Shown here piece by piece: positions 46,068 through 57,300 of a stretch of 64,000 bases of DNA. Made by a program: the position numbers and the translations under genes. The notes under the pieces are model-generated. The model worked only from the letters and a program-made list of their open reading frames with translations, did no database searches and was not told where the DNA came from. The first letter of the stretch is position 1. Each line of letters begins with the position of its first letter. Origin of the DNA: Codonopsis lanceolata (lineage: Eukaryota > Streptophyta > Magnoliopsida > Asterales > Campanulaceae); contig CM028382.1 of assembly GCA_013146195.2 (NCBI GenBank), positions 9,308,767 to 9,372,766 of the forward strand. Reading direction: 5' to 3'.

Positions 46068-46501
46068 TAATAATCATATGGTTTTACTTTTATGTAGAAG
46101 CAAGACATTCTCTACAAAGTGTGTTTATTAAAATATTAGAAATAGAAAAAAACATTAACAAATCATTAATTATAATTTCAACTCGAGCATGTAGGTGAAA
46201 CAAAAGTTAAGGTCAATAATTGGAAATATCATATGCAATGACGATTAACAAAAGTTCAGGACAATCATTGTCGCATATAGGACACTTCCTGAATTATGGT
46301 TCAGAGCAGATCACGAGCTCTAGTCTAAAGATATTGATTGATACGAGATAAAGAAGAAAACCCAACAAAATAACATAATAAATGTTGTGTATAATGAATT
46401 TATAGTCTATCATATTATCAATACAATAATGTATTTATGTATACGTATTTGGAATTCATTCTTTTAGTTTTATTTGTTGTCTTTGTTTTACTTTAATAAG
46501 A

Positions 46502-46503
<2 letters not shown>

Positions 46504-46582
<79 letters not shown>
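46504..46582. repeat. Compound (TTA)n(TA)n microsatellite
   Basis: About ten TTA units followed by about 25 TA units. Confidence 0.95.
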
Positions 46583-46586
<4 letters not shown>

Positions 46587-46693
46587 GTGTGATTATGTGG
46601 GAAAAAAGTAAGGGTTAAATGATTAAAGGGTTTTCTTAATAATAAATAAGTAAAAATTTAGGTAAAATGGTATTATAGAGATTTTATTTAAGT

Positions 46694-46985
46694 CGGATCC
46701 TATTGACCCGACTCATCGTGTGTTGGTGGGTTAAGTTGTGAGAGAGTGGTGCTTCGCCTTGCAAATTAAGATCCGTAAGACGGTCTTACACGAGAACTAC
46801 TCAAACGAAAAATTTGCAAGCAAGACTATTTTTTGGATGAACAAGAAGAGAAAACATGATAATTATTGAGTTGATCTCCGGTAAAACTATCTTACGATCT
46901 CAATTCATAAGACGGAGCCACACACTGTCACAACTCAACCCACAAGCACACGATGAGTTGGGTTGAGGTAATTCGTCTTACATAA
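46694..46985. repeat. Inverted pair of a dispersed repeat
   Basis: 46694-46800 (cgtgtgttggtgggttaagttgtgagagagtg...agacggtcttacac) and 46870-46985 are inverted copies of about 100 bp. A third copy sits at 33845-33930. It may be a small MITE family or the two arms of one element. Confidence 0.5.
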
Positions 46986-47572
46986 AATACCTGTAAAACC
47001 GTATTTCCTAAGTTTTTTGCCATAATTATTTATTAACGGAGATAGTACTTTTTCCTTTTTGTTTCTAAAAAAGAGTTATCGTTTCTTATTTGAGTAATAC
47101 TAGAGTCACTTAATAACTAATTACTTTCGTGACATTGTATGTGGTATCTTATTTGGTATTTTATTCATAGTTAGTAAATGCTCTCACTCTCACATGGGTA
47201 CTCTTGAAAAATATACTATCCTAATATTTATAATTGAATCAATAATTTTTTTCTTAATCTGTATGTCGAGTCAAGCGAAAACTCTATTTTAAAAATGAAG
47301 AAAACAATAGACTTAATAATATAGAATCCTCTCCAACTACTTTAAATTATTCGGTTACTTGTGAAATAAGGGTGTAAGTCCGAATCGCAAAATCGAATAG
47401 AATCGAGTGGTTTTGTTTGGTTTGGTTTTTTGGGTGAGGATTGTTTGATTTTGGTTTGAGAAATTTATAAACCACGTGGTTAAATTTGATTTGCGGTTAT
47501 GCCTTATGAATTGAACAAATGAATCTCCATATTATATTATAAATACATATGTTTATAATATATTATATTATA
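46986..47572. other. Gene-free stretch with possible hAT end
   Basis: At 47368 agggtgtaagtccgaatcgc with nearby tggtttggtttggtttttt resembles the left end of gaaccg-type hAT MITEs. A right end of that style lies at 50160-50256, but their flanks do not match. Confidence 0.3.
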
Positions 47573-47830
47573 CTCCCTCCGTCCCTAAATTATCGTCCTC
47601 CTTTCCTTTTTCGTCCGTCCCAAAATAATTGTCCACTTTGAAACTTACCTTTTTAGAACATCATTTTTACCACTTTACCCTTATTTTTTCACTCTACTTT
47701 AATTATGGGCCACATATACATGGACATTAATGGAAACTACACATTAAACTAATATAAATAATCAAGTCAATCACTTTTTCTTAAATTATGCGCCGGGTCA
47801 AGCAGGACAATTATTTAGGGACGGAGGGAG
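47573..47830. mobile_element. Stowaway MITE, 258 bp
   Basis: Left ctccctccgtccctaaattatcg, right complement ctccctccgtccctaaataattg. TA on both sides (47571-47572 and 47831-47832). Confidence 0.9.
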
Positions 47831-47844
47831 TATATAATTATACA

Positions 47845-49414
47845 CTCCTTCCGTTTTCAAATAATTTTCCTCTTTTCCATTTTTGTCTGTTTCAAAATAA
47901 TTATCCTCCTTCAAAACTTTTTTTAGGAAAACATTTTTACTATTTTACACTTACTTTTTCTACAAACTTTAATTATGATCACATGTTCATGAGCATTAAA
48001 CAAAACCACACAGTACACAAATATTTAAAATATAGTTGTAGACATCACAATTTTGTACCCCTGGTATGTAACATAACATGAAATATTAAGACCTGTTAAA
48101 AAGCTAACAAATGTCAAGTTACAGGGTCGAAAATGCAAAAAGCAAAAGCAGGATGCGTAAACAGTAAAATGCAGGGGGCCTAAGTGCCAAAAAGTGGAGG
48201 AAAATGAGGGTTGGGCGCCGCCCCAGCTTCCACTATGGGTGGCGCCTAATAGTTCCAGAAGCACTGTAGCAGTTTGCCTTTGGTGCAATCTTTCAAGCGC
48301 GCGGTACAAATCGATGAAGCTCATAAAGTAAAACTTAACTGCGAAGGAAGCCCTCACTCTCACCTATAAATAGAGGTGCCCGGCTTCACAGTTCACACAC
48401 AATTTTTCATCGCGCAGTTTGTGAGTTTTCCCGAGAGCGTTAAAAGATTTTTTCCTCTAGCCCCGAAGCTCCGCCAAATCTCATCTCCCCCAAACACTAA
48501 AACCAAGTGGCCAAAGTGGAACCTAGTTATCCTGCTAGGATTCCGCCCTATTCCATCGATCCAAAAATCTCAAAAAGAGCAGTTGTCATGTCCGAACCCA
48601 GACGTCAAATCAGCCAAAAGCAAGCAGTTGTTTTGCCCGATTTCCGCCGTCGGCAAGCAAACAACAGCAAAAAAGCAAGCAGTTGCTCCGCCCGGATCCT
48701 GAGACCGAAAAACAACTTTCGGAAGTAGTTACTCTGCCCGAATCCCCGCAACAGCAAAGCAGCAAAAAAAAACTCCCTCTCTTTAAAGGACGAAGCGAGC
48801 ACACCCTAGAATATACTAGAAGGAGCTTGGTACGGGATAAAACCCACATGCTTCAAGAGATAGGCTATTTAAAGTTTATAATATATAAAAGTGTTATTTA
48901 GATTAGCCCGATGTAAAGAAAATAACCAGTTATGCTGCCCGAATTTCTATAAGAAAATAGCACTAAAAAAAGTCATTATTATGGTCAAAATTTTATAAAT
49001 GTATTTGTAACCCCATGAAGGAGGTTGTTGCAAGTTTGTAACAATAAATGTTTTATTTCATCTGTTAAATAAATATAAAAAACATATTTTAGCCAAAAAC
49101 TATTTTGAGACCGAAAGGGCGAGTTGGGTGATTAATCCCTTCCCACCTCGTAACTTAGCCTTCGAAACCTTTGCAAATCTAGTTACATTTGGTTTTTATT
49201 TGTTTTTCCTTAAAATAAAGATGACGACTCTGTTTATCATATTTTGAGTCCACAATTGAGGCCAGACATATTCCACGCGCCTTAAAGGTTTTGAAACCAC
49301 CCGCTTTTTCATTAGCGGTGAATCGATTATAAATCGAGGCACTCACAACAGTCAAATATTTTTTTAAACGTTGTGCCGAGTTAAAAAATGACGATTATTT
49401 GAAAACAGATTGAG
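47845..49414. mobile_element. Stowaway MITE split by a solo LTR
   Basis: Left half 47845-48036 (ctccttccgttttcaaataattt) and right half 49351-49414 (ending gaaaacagattgag, then TA) fit together as one element of about 256 bp. The interruption is the LTR at 48037-49350. Confidence 0.65.
48037..49350 (+). mobile_element. Solo LTR inserted in a Stowaway MITE
   Basis: Starts TGTAGACATC and ends CTCACAACA (TG...CA). It contains its own TATA box (TATAAATA, 48365-48372) and downstream a set of about five repeats of gcagttgnntngcccgaat type (48577-48950). No internal coding region follows, so it is a solo LTR. A 5-bp target duplication is not obvious (atagt and gtcaa). Open frames at 48376-48901 come from this array and are not genes. 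Confidence 0.6.
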
Positions 49415-51600
49415 TATATAACATATATATATATATATATATATAACAAAATATCTCGACTTAATCCCTATTTTTTTCACCTCTCTCTCTTTTTTCAGTT
49501 GAAACCAAATAGTTGCACCTCTATCTCGCTTTCTCCCACTCTCTAGTCTCGACTCCCGCCGATTTCATAGCTTAGACTAATAGACCACGACTTCTTATCT
49601 TGCGTCATCCTCACCACTCACCACCGTGGTATGCTCCCGCCTTCTCTCCCTTTCTTTCGATCTATTTCTTCCTCATCCCCTCTTCTCGATATGATTCTCC
49701 TCCCTCTCTCTCTCTCTTGATTTGTCTCTCTCCTTCTCAATCAATTTAATTGTCTTTATTAACAATTGGCCTACTCAAGTGAATGTTTGTATTTGGACTT
49801 GTACCCCTCTTGTGCTCTCACACCAATGTCTTCATCCACCGACATAAAATGGGAAAAGACTCCAATTCAGTAGTTAAAGATAGAAAATGGATGTCTGCAA
49901 CATCAAATCTGTGTAATTGTGTTAGTATCTATGTATGATTACGTGTGAATCTGTGTGTATGTGTGATTATGAGTTAGTGTGAATGTTTGTATGTATTGTT
50001 TGATTAATTGTAAAGGTAACTCGTGAAATTTGTATAATATGTATGAAATTTATTGATATTTATCATTTTTGAAATTGCTATATTAATTAATTTATTTTGT
50101 CTATTTAAGTCATCAAACCAAATCCAAACCTAATCATCTGATTTGGTTCCAAACATTACGCGATTCAATTCGGTACGATAAAAATGAAACCATTAAACGT
50201 CGGTTCGGTTTGTAGTTTTGGCATCAAACCGAACCGTTACATCCCTATTAACGTGGATTATCTTATGCAACATCTAACCCCCACAAATTATGAATTCTAA
50301 ACACTTTACTTTAACCCCTTATATTGTCGTCAATATTAGGATAAAATATTTTGTGAAGTTGTCACACCACGTCACGAAGATAATGTGGTGAGACGTTCCA
50401 CTTAACAGCAGACATGCATATAGTTTTATCCAACTTAGCCTATTTATCTTCTACCTCACTTTCTTCTACCATTGATGTTAGTTTTTGCCTTTCAATCACT
50501 CTAATCAATTTGACATAAAATTTTCAGAGATCCTCCACAACAACCTCTCCCCTAGTCCAATCCTCCCCGGAAAATTTTTTTCAGAGTGACTATTGCGCCC
50601 TATAATTTATCAAATCAATATCAATTTACGACCGAAGGTTAAACTAGACAACATTAATAACTAATTTCAAGCAAAATATTTTGTTTGTTAAAACACGGGC
50701 AACGATAATAACAATAGAAGAAACTCAAAGGATGCCTAAAGGGCTTCTTACTAATAAAGCTCGGATATCAAATTTGTATAATTTTTGCAACTAGTACAAG
50801 ATTATACCTCGTTATGAGTTGCACAAGAAAAACAAGGTTACAAACAAAACATCAATATCTATGAGGTTAGGACATTTACAAGTTTGTGACTTTCATGAGG
50901 TGGCACTACTTGAGAAACCACAACACTGTAAGGGGTGAAGTCATAAAATGATGTTGTTAGATAGACATGCCTTAGAGCGTTGTAATGACAACGACAACAA
51001 AAGTAATGATGCAAGTGCTACACAAATTAAATGAATGCTGTCTGATCAAAGCCTAGCTCAAGAACTTCAGAGTGAGAGTATAAAAGAATCCTGTAATGAC
51101 CAACCATGTTAAGCTCGACAAATACTAAAGAACGAAATACTATACGTCCTCCGATGTTGCTCAAAGAACGAGGAGCAAGGGTCTACTAACTTACATACCC
51201 ATAACTTAGCTTGACGTGACCCAAGCAAATGAACAAGGTTGGGTTAAGCAAGCACCGGGTATTACCATACTATTATGGACTAACCCTTACACCTCAATGA
51301 ATTTGTTTAATCTTTGCACCTCAGGCCAGATATCTATTACAAAGGTTGAAGGGTATGGCAGTACGATCGAACTACCTTGTCCCATGCTCAAACATCTTGA
51401 ATATTAGCCTAGTACTAACCAAAATTTGCGCTATCTCACCCACAAAAATAAATTTGTGTTTATTTTATAATTTGTATTGTTTTCTTTATGATAATTTATT
51501 TTTCGTAGGTTATTTTCTAATGTTTGATGTTAATTTCAAATTAAAATATTATTTTTATTGTTATTATTAGTATTGGTTAAGTAAATTATTTTTATATATA
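49415..51600. other. Gene-free intergenic region
   Basis: Contains an AT run (49421-49444), a C/T-rich stretch near 49480-49740, and at 50100-50256 tracts of ggttcggttt ending ttacatcccta, a likely hAT right end. No gene supported. Confidence 0.4.
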
Positions 51601-51610
51601 TAAACCAATA

Positions 51611-52199
51611 TTGTTATTATTAGTGTTGGTTTGGTTTGGTTCGGTTCGGTTCGGTTCAATTGAATTTTTTTTGAAATTAATAGGGAGTGGTTCGATTCGT
51701 GATTTTGACATAAACCAAACCATGCCGACCAGGGTCAGCCCTGAGTTTCGAGAGGCCCATGGCCATAAAAAAGGGGGGCCCTTTATAAAAATGAAATCAT
51801 CTAAATTTTAAAGTATTGGGAAAAAAAAAAAACTTATAGCAAGAATTGAACCCAAGATCTCTCACACTCTACCAAGTATGTTAACCATTGAATCATCTAT
51901 TTTAGATTATAATTGTCAACACATTATAACTTATATACAGTTCACAGACTAAAAAAAGTAACATATTAAAACAAGTAACAATACAGGATTCAAACCTAAA
52001 ATTTTTAACTTAAATCATGAGCACCTTAACTAACAGGTTAATAGAATCAATTGTTAGTCTTTTTGACACTTTAATATATATACTAAATTTAAGGTAGTAA
52101 CAAAACATTTGGGGCCTTAAAAAATTGGGGGCCCATAGCGGTAGCCCCTCCCGCCTCCCCCCAGGGCCGGCCCTGCATACCGAATCATGTACACCCCTA
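51611..52199. mobile_element. hAT-type element remnant (outer) carrying a nested hAT
   Basis: The ggttcggttcggttc tract at 51630-51656 and the right end (complement TAGGGGTGTACATGATTCGG, ending 52199) are parts of one hAT-style MITE, interrupted at ccaaaccatgccga by the element at 51730-52175. The outer left terminus is not clear. Confidence 0.45.
51730..52175. mobile_element. hAT-like MITE with CAGGG ends, nested
   Basis: Left CAGGGTCAGCCCTGAG, right complement CAGGGCCGGCCCTGGG. The flanks catgccga (51721-51728) and cataccga (52176-52183) form an 8-bp duplication with one mismatch. 446 bp, non-coding. Confidence 0.75.
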
Positions 52200-52558
52200 A
52201 AGCGGCTACGACCATCAGAATAAACTAGACGAAATTACTAACCGCAAGCATCATGTTATTGTACCTCGTGCACAGTCATTTATCAGTGGGGAGCATTTAG
52301 ATTTAGTGAAAGCACAGGGGATCACAGCGAAAATTACCACCAGTGAGAAGCCCGTTGGAAGAACTCATTGATTATCGCGCCCAACGTTCGACTGTCACCA
52401 GGTGGTCCCATTCTCTTTTTATTTGAACGTTACTTAACCAGTTCAGAGGACTAAACAAACACTATAAATACCAGAGCCTCTACCGACTAATTTATTCAAA
52501 CCAAAATCTCAGAAACTATAATTTTCTCTACAATCTCATTCTTATATATTCATCTAAA
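52200..52558 (+). promoter_or_regulatory. AG-peptide gene promoter and 5' UTR
   Basis: TATA box TATAAATA at 52463-52470, about 95 bp before the ATG. This predicts a transcription start near 52495 and a short A/C-rich leader. Confidence 0.65.
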
Positions 52559-52765
52559 ATGGCGTCGTTTGGCATGTTGAGATCTGCAATATTCGTGGTC
52601 TGTATGTCGGTCTATTTTGCCTCGAGTGCTGCGGTGGCTCAAGATACAGATTTGGCGCCGGCGCCTGCTCCGATGGATGCCGGAGCTGGATTTCCGGTGA
52701 CTGTTTCCAATGCTTTCGTTTGGTCTTCGCTGTTGTTGTCTGTCGTCAAGCTTCTCTGGCACTGA
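52559..52765 (+). CDS. Arabinogalactan peptide (GPI-anchored AG-peptide)
   Basis: A 68-residue single-exon protein with the full AG-peptide layout. Residues 1-28 are a signal peptide (MASFGMLRSAIFVVCMSVYF...AVAQ). A very short mature part follows with the Ala-Pro repeats LAPAPAPM, whose Pro residues are typically hydroxylated and O-glycosylated with arabinogalactan. Small residues DAGAG come next, as expected for a GPI attachment site, and a hydrophobic C-terminal tail (WSSLLLSVVKLLW) directs anchor addition. The product would sit on the outer face of the plasma membrane or in the wall. Such peptides are linked to cell-surface signalling and growth, but a specific role cannot be read. The start is supported by the TATA box 95 bp upstream and the strong signal sequence. 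Confidence 0.9.
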   Translation: MASFGMLRSAIFVVCMSVYFASSAAVAQDTDLAPAPAPMDAGAGFPVTVSNAFVWSSLLLSVVKLLWH

Positions 52766-52792
52766 GTCTTCAAAAATTGTGAGATGGAGATG

Positions 52793-52830
<38 letters not shown>

Positions 52831-53364
52831 TGTTTTGTATTCTTGATTGATTGGTTGGTGAGAGAATTACACGAGTGAGAGAGACGTTATTTTTTTGCCC
52901 TAATTTTTTGTTAGGGTTTTAATTATATTTATTTGTTCTCATTATTATTTGCCACTTTTGGATAGTGGATCACGGAACTTGTGTTGTGATTATTTCTATT
53001 CTAAAACGAGTGTTCCTATTTTATTTTGAATAGTTCCAAAATGACGGCTCCTGTGTCGTCCTAAAATAAGCCTTCTATATTTAGAAACATTTCTTAACCA
53101 AAACATTTCTTATGCACATAATGACATAAGAGCACCCCCAATGAGAGGTTTTTAAAAAGAGATAAAGCTTTCAAAATGGAGTAGAATGAGTAGGGGGGTT
53201 TAAGATTTTGGACCGTTGATAGATTATTGGAACTAGATGCGGTTTAAGAAAATACATTTGATTAAATTATTAATATTAGTTTGATGTGTAATTTACTTTA
53301 AAGCTCATGTGTGTGTGTCTATAATTAAAGCAAGATAAAAAAGTAAGAATAAAGTGGTAAAAAT
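52766..53364 (+). other. AG-peptide 3' UTR and flank
   Basis: Contains a GA microsatellite (52796-52823) in the likely 3' UTR, followed by intergenic DNA. A block from 53225 resembles the interior of Stowaway MITEs. Confidence 0.45.
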
Positions 53365-53439
53365 AATGTTCTAAATAGGAAAGTTTAATAATGTTCTAAA
53401 TAGGAAAGTTTAATAATGTTCTAAATAGGAAAGTTTAAT
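53365..53439. repeat. Three tandem copies of a 25-bp unit
   Basis: The unit aatgttctaaatagg plus aaagtttaat occurs three times without change, inside a Stowaway-like relic. The identity between units points to recent expansion. Confidence 0.9.
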
Positions 53440-53553
53440 ATTTGTAGAAGAAATAATGAGTATTTTTTTTAAACGAAAAAGAAATGTTTTACTAAAAAAA
53501 ATAATGAATGAAAAGTGTTATTTTTAAAAAGTTTGACTTTTAAACGATAATTA

Positions 53554-53973
53554 TTTGTCCAGCGGAAGGATTATTACTCCCTCTGTTCCTAAATAATTGT
53601 CTTAGTTGATCCGACGCACAGTTTAAGAAAAAACAATTGACTTGATTATTTATATTGCTTTAATGTATGATTTTTTTTAATGTCCATGTGTATTTGTCCA
53701 GCGGAAGGATTATTACTCCCTCTGTTCCTAAATAATTGTCCTAGTTGATCCGACGCACAGTTTAAGAAAAAACAATTGACTTGATTATTTATATTGCTTT
53801 AATGTATGGTTTCCTTTAATGTCCATGTGTATATGGCTCATAATTAAAGTATAGTGAAAAAGTAAGGGTAAAAAGGTAAAAGTAATATTCTAAAAAGGTA
53901 AGTTTGAAAGTGGACAATTATTTTGGGACGGACGAAAAAGGAAAGGAAGACGATAATTTAGGGACGGAGGGAG
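53554..53973. mobile_element. Stowaway MITE (258 bp) with a 139-bp tandem duplication
   Basis: A complete element spans 53716-53973 (ctccctctgttccta to its complement-type end, TA on both sides). The block 53554-53692, covering 22 bp of flank and the element's first ~115 bp, is a nearly exact direct repeat of 53693-53831. Confidence 0.8.
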
Positions 53974-54255
53974 TATTATTTAGGAACATTATTTTATTTT
54001 TCAACATTTTAAAATCTATAAAAAAATTATTTATAATAATTTTAATTTGAAAACTAGTACTAGTACTCCAAAATTAAGTTTAAAAAAAAAGGAAAAGAAA
54101 GCAGCCACGCCATTCGTCAACGATCGATCACATGCTATTCTTCTCGCGCACTCTTTCTTCCTCCCGAGATCCGTTCTTCCCGACCATTCTAAACCCCCCA
54201 CAAAACACTCTCTCTCTCTCTTTCTCTTCATAGACATTTTGTCGAACACAATTCA

Positions 54256-55042
54256 ATGGCTTCGAGGCTCAGCTCTCGACTCGCTTCCCGTCTTTTAAAC
54301 AACGCCACCGTCCTCCACCACCACAACTACCGCACCATCTTCACCCTCCCCAATTCCTCCCCTAATCTCTCTTCTCAATTCTCAACCCACAACCCCCTCC
54401 ACCATCCACTTAATCTCGTCCCGTTTCCTCTCTACCGCCCGTCGCCAACCGACCCGATCCACCAAAGTCGACATCGGCGCTCGCGCCCGCCAACTTCAGA
54501 ACCGCCGCCTTTGGACCTACGCCCTAACCTTCAGTTGTGTCGCCGGATTTATAGTCATCGTTCTCAACCAATTCCAAGATCAATTAGTCTTCTACGTTAC
54601 CCCTACCCAAGCTCTAGCTAAACTCACCGAAAACCCTTCCAAAACCAAGTTTCGTCTCGGCGGCTTGGTTCTCGAAGGCAGTGTGGTTCAGCCGGCTTCC
54701 TCTCCAGAAATGGAATTTGTGATTACTGATCTGATTACCGATATTCTGGTTAGGTTCCAGGGTTCTTTGCCTGATTTGTTTCGGGAAGGTCATTCCGTTG
54801 TTGTGGAGGGGTTTGTGAAGCCGATTACGGAGGAGATTAAGAAACAGGGTACTGAAAAGAGTGTTTCTGGAAAGGCTAGGAGTAGAGATTGTTATTTCTC
54901 GGCTACCGAGGTTTTGGCCAAGCATGATGAGAAGTATATGCCCAAGGAGGTGGCGTTGGCTATTGAAAAGAACAAGAAGATGATAGCTGAGGCCGGGGCG
55001 AAGGAGAATGTGGCTCGGGAGGAGACCGTTAGCAGCTCGTAG
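54256..55042 (+). CDS. CCME: Mitochondrial CcmE (cytochrome c maturation haem chaperone), one frame break
   Basis: CcmE carries haem covalently in the intermembrane space and delivers it to the apocytochrome c ligation complex. The conserved part reads in one frame from about 54440 to the stop at 55042. It has GARARQLQNRRLWTYALTFS, a membrane anchor (VAGFIVIVLNQF), the beta-barrel domain (LVLEGSVVQ, then LPDLFREGHSVVVEGF), and the haem-binding His in LAKHDEKYMP. The ATG at 54256 (MASRLSSRLASRLLNN, a good presequence) lies in another frame, which closes at 54619. A single shift between about 54300 and 54440 is needed to join the two. There is no believable intron in that C-rich stretch. This is either a sequencing error, a real frameshift that kills the gene, or use of a non-AUG start. 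All functional residues downstream are intact. Confidence 0.85.
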
Positions 55043-55500
55043 ATTAATGGCTCTATGTTGAGCAATGAGGTAATTAATATAGTTTTGACATAGGTACTAC
55101 CCTATAGACTAATTATTGGTATAATACGAATTATGGCTTCATAAAATACAGAAATTGGATTATTTTGCTATTGAATAGTTTATTCCAGTGATGAGAGACG
55201 GTCAGAAGTTGATTGATTGAGGATTTTGATGTTTCGCTTTGTTGTTGTAGAGCATATTCATTGTTTCAATTCGGCACATTCTTGCTGGCACGGGAAATGT
55301 CGTGCTAAAATTTTGATTGAGGAATAAGGAAATATAATGTTGATGATGTTGCCTTGTGATGTTATATGTAAGATTCGATTCGTGTTTATGTTTGCGCTGC
55401 CGGTTTCATCTCATGTCTTCCTGAAGTGGTAGTGACTGTATGTGCTCTCAAGTTCTCAATTTGATTTTACATAACATTTATGTTTTGTGATGGCTGAATG
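55043..55500 (+). other. CcmE 3' UTR and flank
   Basis: No gene. The 3' UTR probably ends within the first 350 bp. Confidence 0.4.
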
Positions 55501-57300
55501 TTTCAAATGCAAGTAGAACATCTTATTTTTCAATTTTCTCCTCTTCTCCTTCTAAGTAGGCAGAAGCTTGAGCAATTGTGTCTTTCATGGCTCTCAGTTG
55601 GTGCCATAAGTTGGACATTGACTCTGAAGATTATAATTATATTGATAACTTGGAAATATTTGTGGAATGCAGCATGTGTTGGTAGTGCAGTACTTAACAA
55701 GTATATTCTCGAATGTGTTGCTTTCATTGGTACCTACCCATTTTACTGACACATGGTATTGTATTTACTCAATTTTTTTATACAGTTTTTTGCTTTGTTT
55801 TGCTATTCATTTTTTTTTCCGGTGTAAAACATCTATTTCTTTACACAAATATTTGTAGGTTTCTTGTCATAGGGATGCAGACAAAGTTTATGTTGGCCAT
55901 CATGCATCCTAAGACAACACCTACCTTTATCCGAGCTTGTGTAAACTTGTAATTCTGGAAAGAGTAACTCATGCAGAGTAAAATACGAAAGGAGCATGAA
56001 TGGGAGAGTGTTGGAACAGTAGTTGCTAGGATTCAAAAACTGTCAATGCAGTTTACAATGTAGCTTGTGTAGAAGCTACAATGGAAGGTGCATTTGACAG
56101 AAAAATTAAAAACAGCGGAAGACTTTAATACTAAAGCAGAAATTTAAGCAAAAAGGTTTACCAAATAATATACAAGCCTATGCTTGTAGATCTAGCCTTA
56201 TGGCCAAAAAGATTTCACTAAAAAGATGAATTGTTTTACAAAAATAATGTGAAATCACCAAACCAAACACTCTCATAAGACAACAAGTCTTGGAGAACAA
56301 AAACCCACAGAAAAATAGGTAGAGAAAACGTGGGAAGAAAAAATAAGCTTCCTAGAACAGCTAGGAAGACAAACAGTTCCAGAAGTTTTCAATGTAGCTT
56401 TTGATGTAGCTTCTCTAGTTGTTGTATCCGAAGTTGCATTCAAATTCTGCAACAAACTGGAACTATGAACAACTTCTTAATCTCTGAATTTTCTGCTCTT
56501 CTGTTCGCTCTCAATCTACACGCCTCAGCCTCTGCCCATGACCTCTATTTATATTATGGAGAAGACCTACACATAAAGAAAGAAACAAACTCCAATATGG
56601 AACAAGATTATGAGATAGAATTGGTAATCAAATAAGCTTCCTAAATTCACTAGGTTTCATTATCAAATAAACCAAGGACTCTTAGTCACGTTTTTAAGGA
56701 GAGAATATTGGAAGGAATATTACCAAGATATTGTTTCCATAATTACTCATAAACTTTAGGATCAAGAAAACCAAAAATCTTATGAATATTTTGTTTCCAA
56801 AAAATGCATCTAAAGATTTTGTTTTCAAACATCCACCAAAACTTTAGGACCAAGAAAGGTGAGAACAAGACCAAAATAGGTCATGCCTATTTTGCCCTTG
56901 CAGAGAGAGTGAATGTAGGGGAAATTCTGTAGTTAAATAAGTTCCAAAGGACATCTGTTAGACCTTTTTTACTTTATGGATTTCTGTACTTTGTGGAACT
57001 GGAATCTTGAGCAACTCGAAACCTTGTTAAGAAGACGAGTATACCAAAAATGAGAAATCTAAGATGGATGAGGGGTTAGACTAGAAGAGATAAATCCAAA
57101 ATGAACATATTTGTGAGACAATCATAGGTCCAATAGGAGATAAAACTTGAGAAAATCCATTGTGGTGCTTTGGACAGATGGCCACTAATGCACTTGTTAG
57201 TTAGGAAGTGTGATAAAATATACTTATAAAAAAAAATCAATATAATAACTACATTGTGTTAATATTACTTTACTTATCAAAAAAAAAAAAACTACATTGT
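55501..57300. other. Intergenic region, possible copia LTR
   Basis: At 55994-56012 atgaatgggagagtgttggaac looks like a polypurine tract joined to a copia-type LTR start (TGTTGG). The LTR-like body seems to run to about 56900, but no second end or coding region could be fixed. Otherwise gene-free. Confidence 0.3.

Noticed and set aside
48376..48901. Overlapping open frames on both strands
   Set aside because: They arise from the repeat array inside the solo LTR and resemble no protein.
47368..50256. A single large hAT element with ends at 47368 and 50256
   Set aside because: The ends look alike in style, but the 8-bp flanks do not match, so linkage is not supported.
51830..51900. tRNA-like string (gaacccaagatctc...ccaagtatgttaaccattga) read in reverse
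   Set aside because: It has a weak B-box likeness but no full cloverleaf, and it lies within the nested hAT element. I do not call a tRNA or SINE.
54031..54298. Open frames overlapping the CcmE start on both strands
   Set aside because: They are explained by the CcmE leader and presequence. The plus frame ends at 54298, before the conserved domain.
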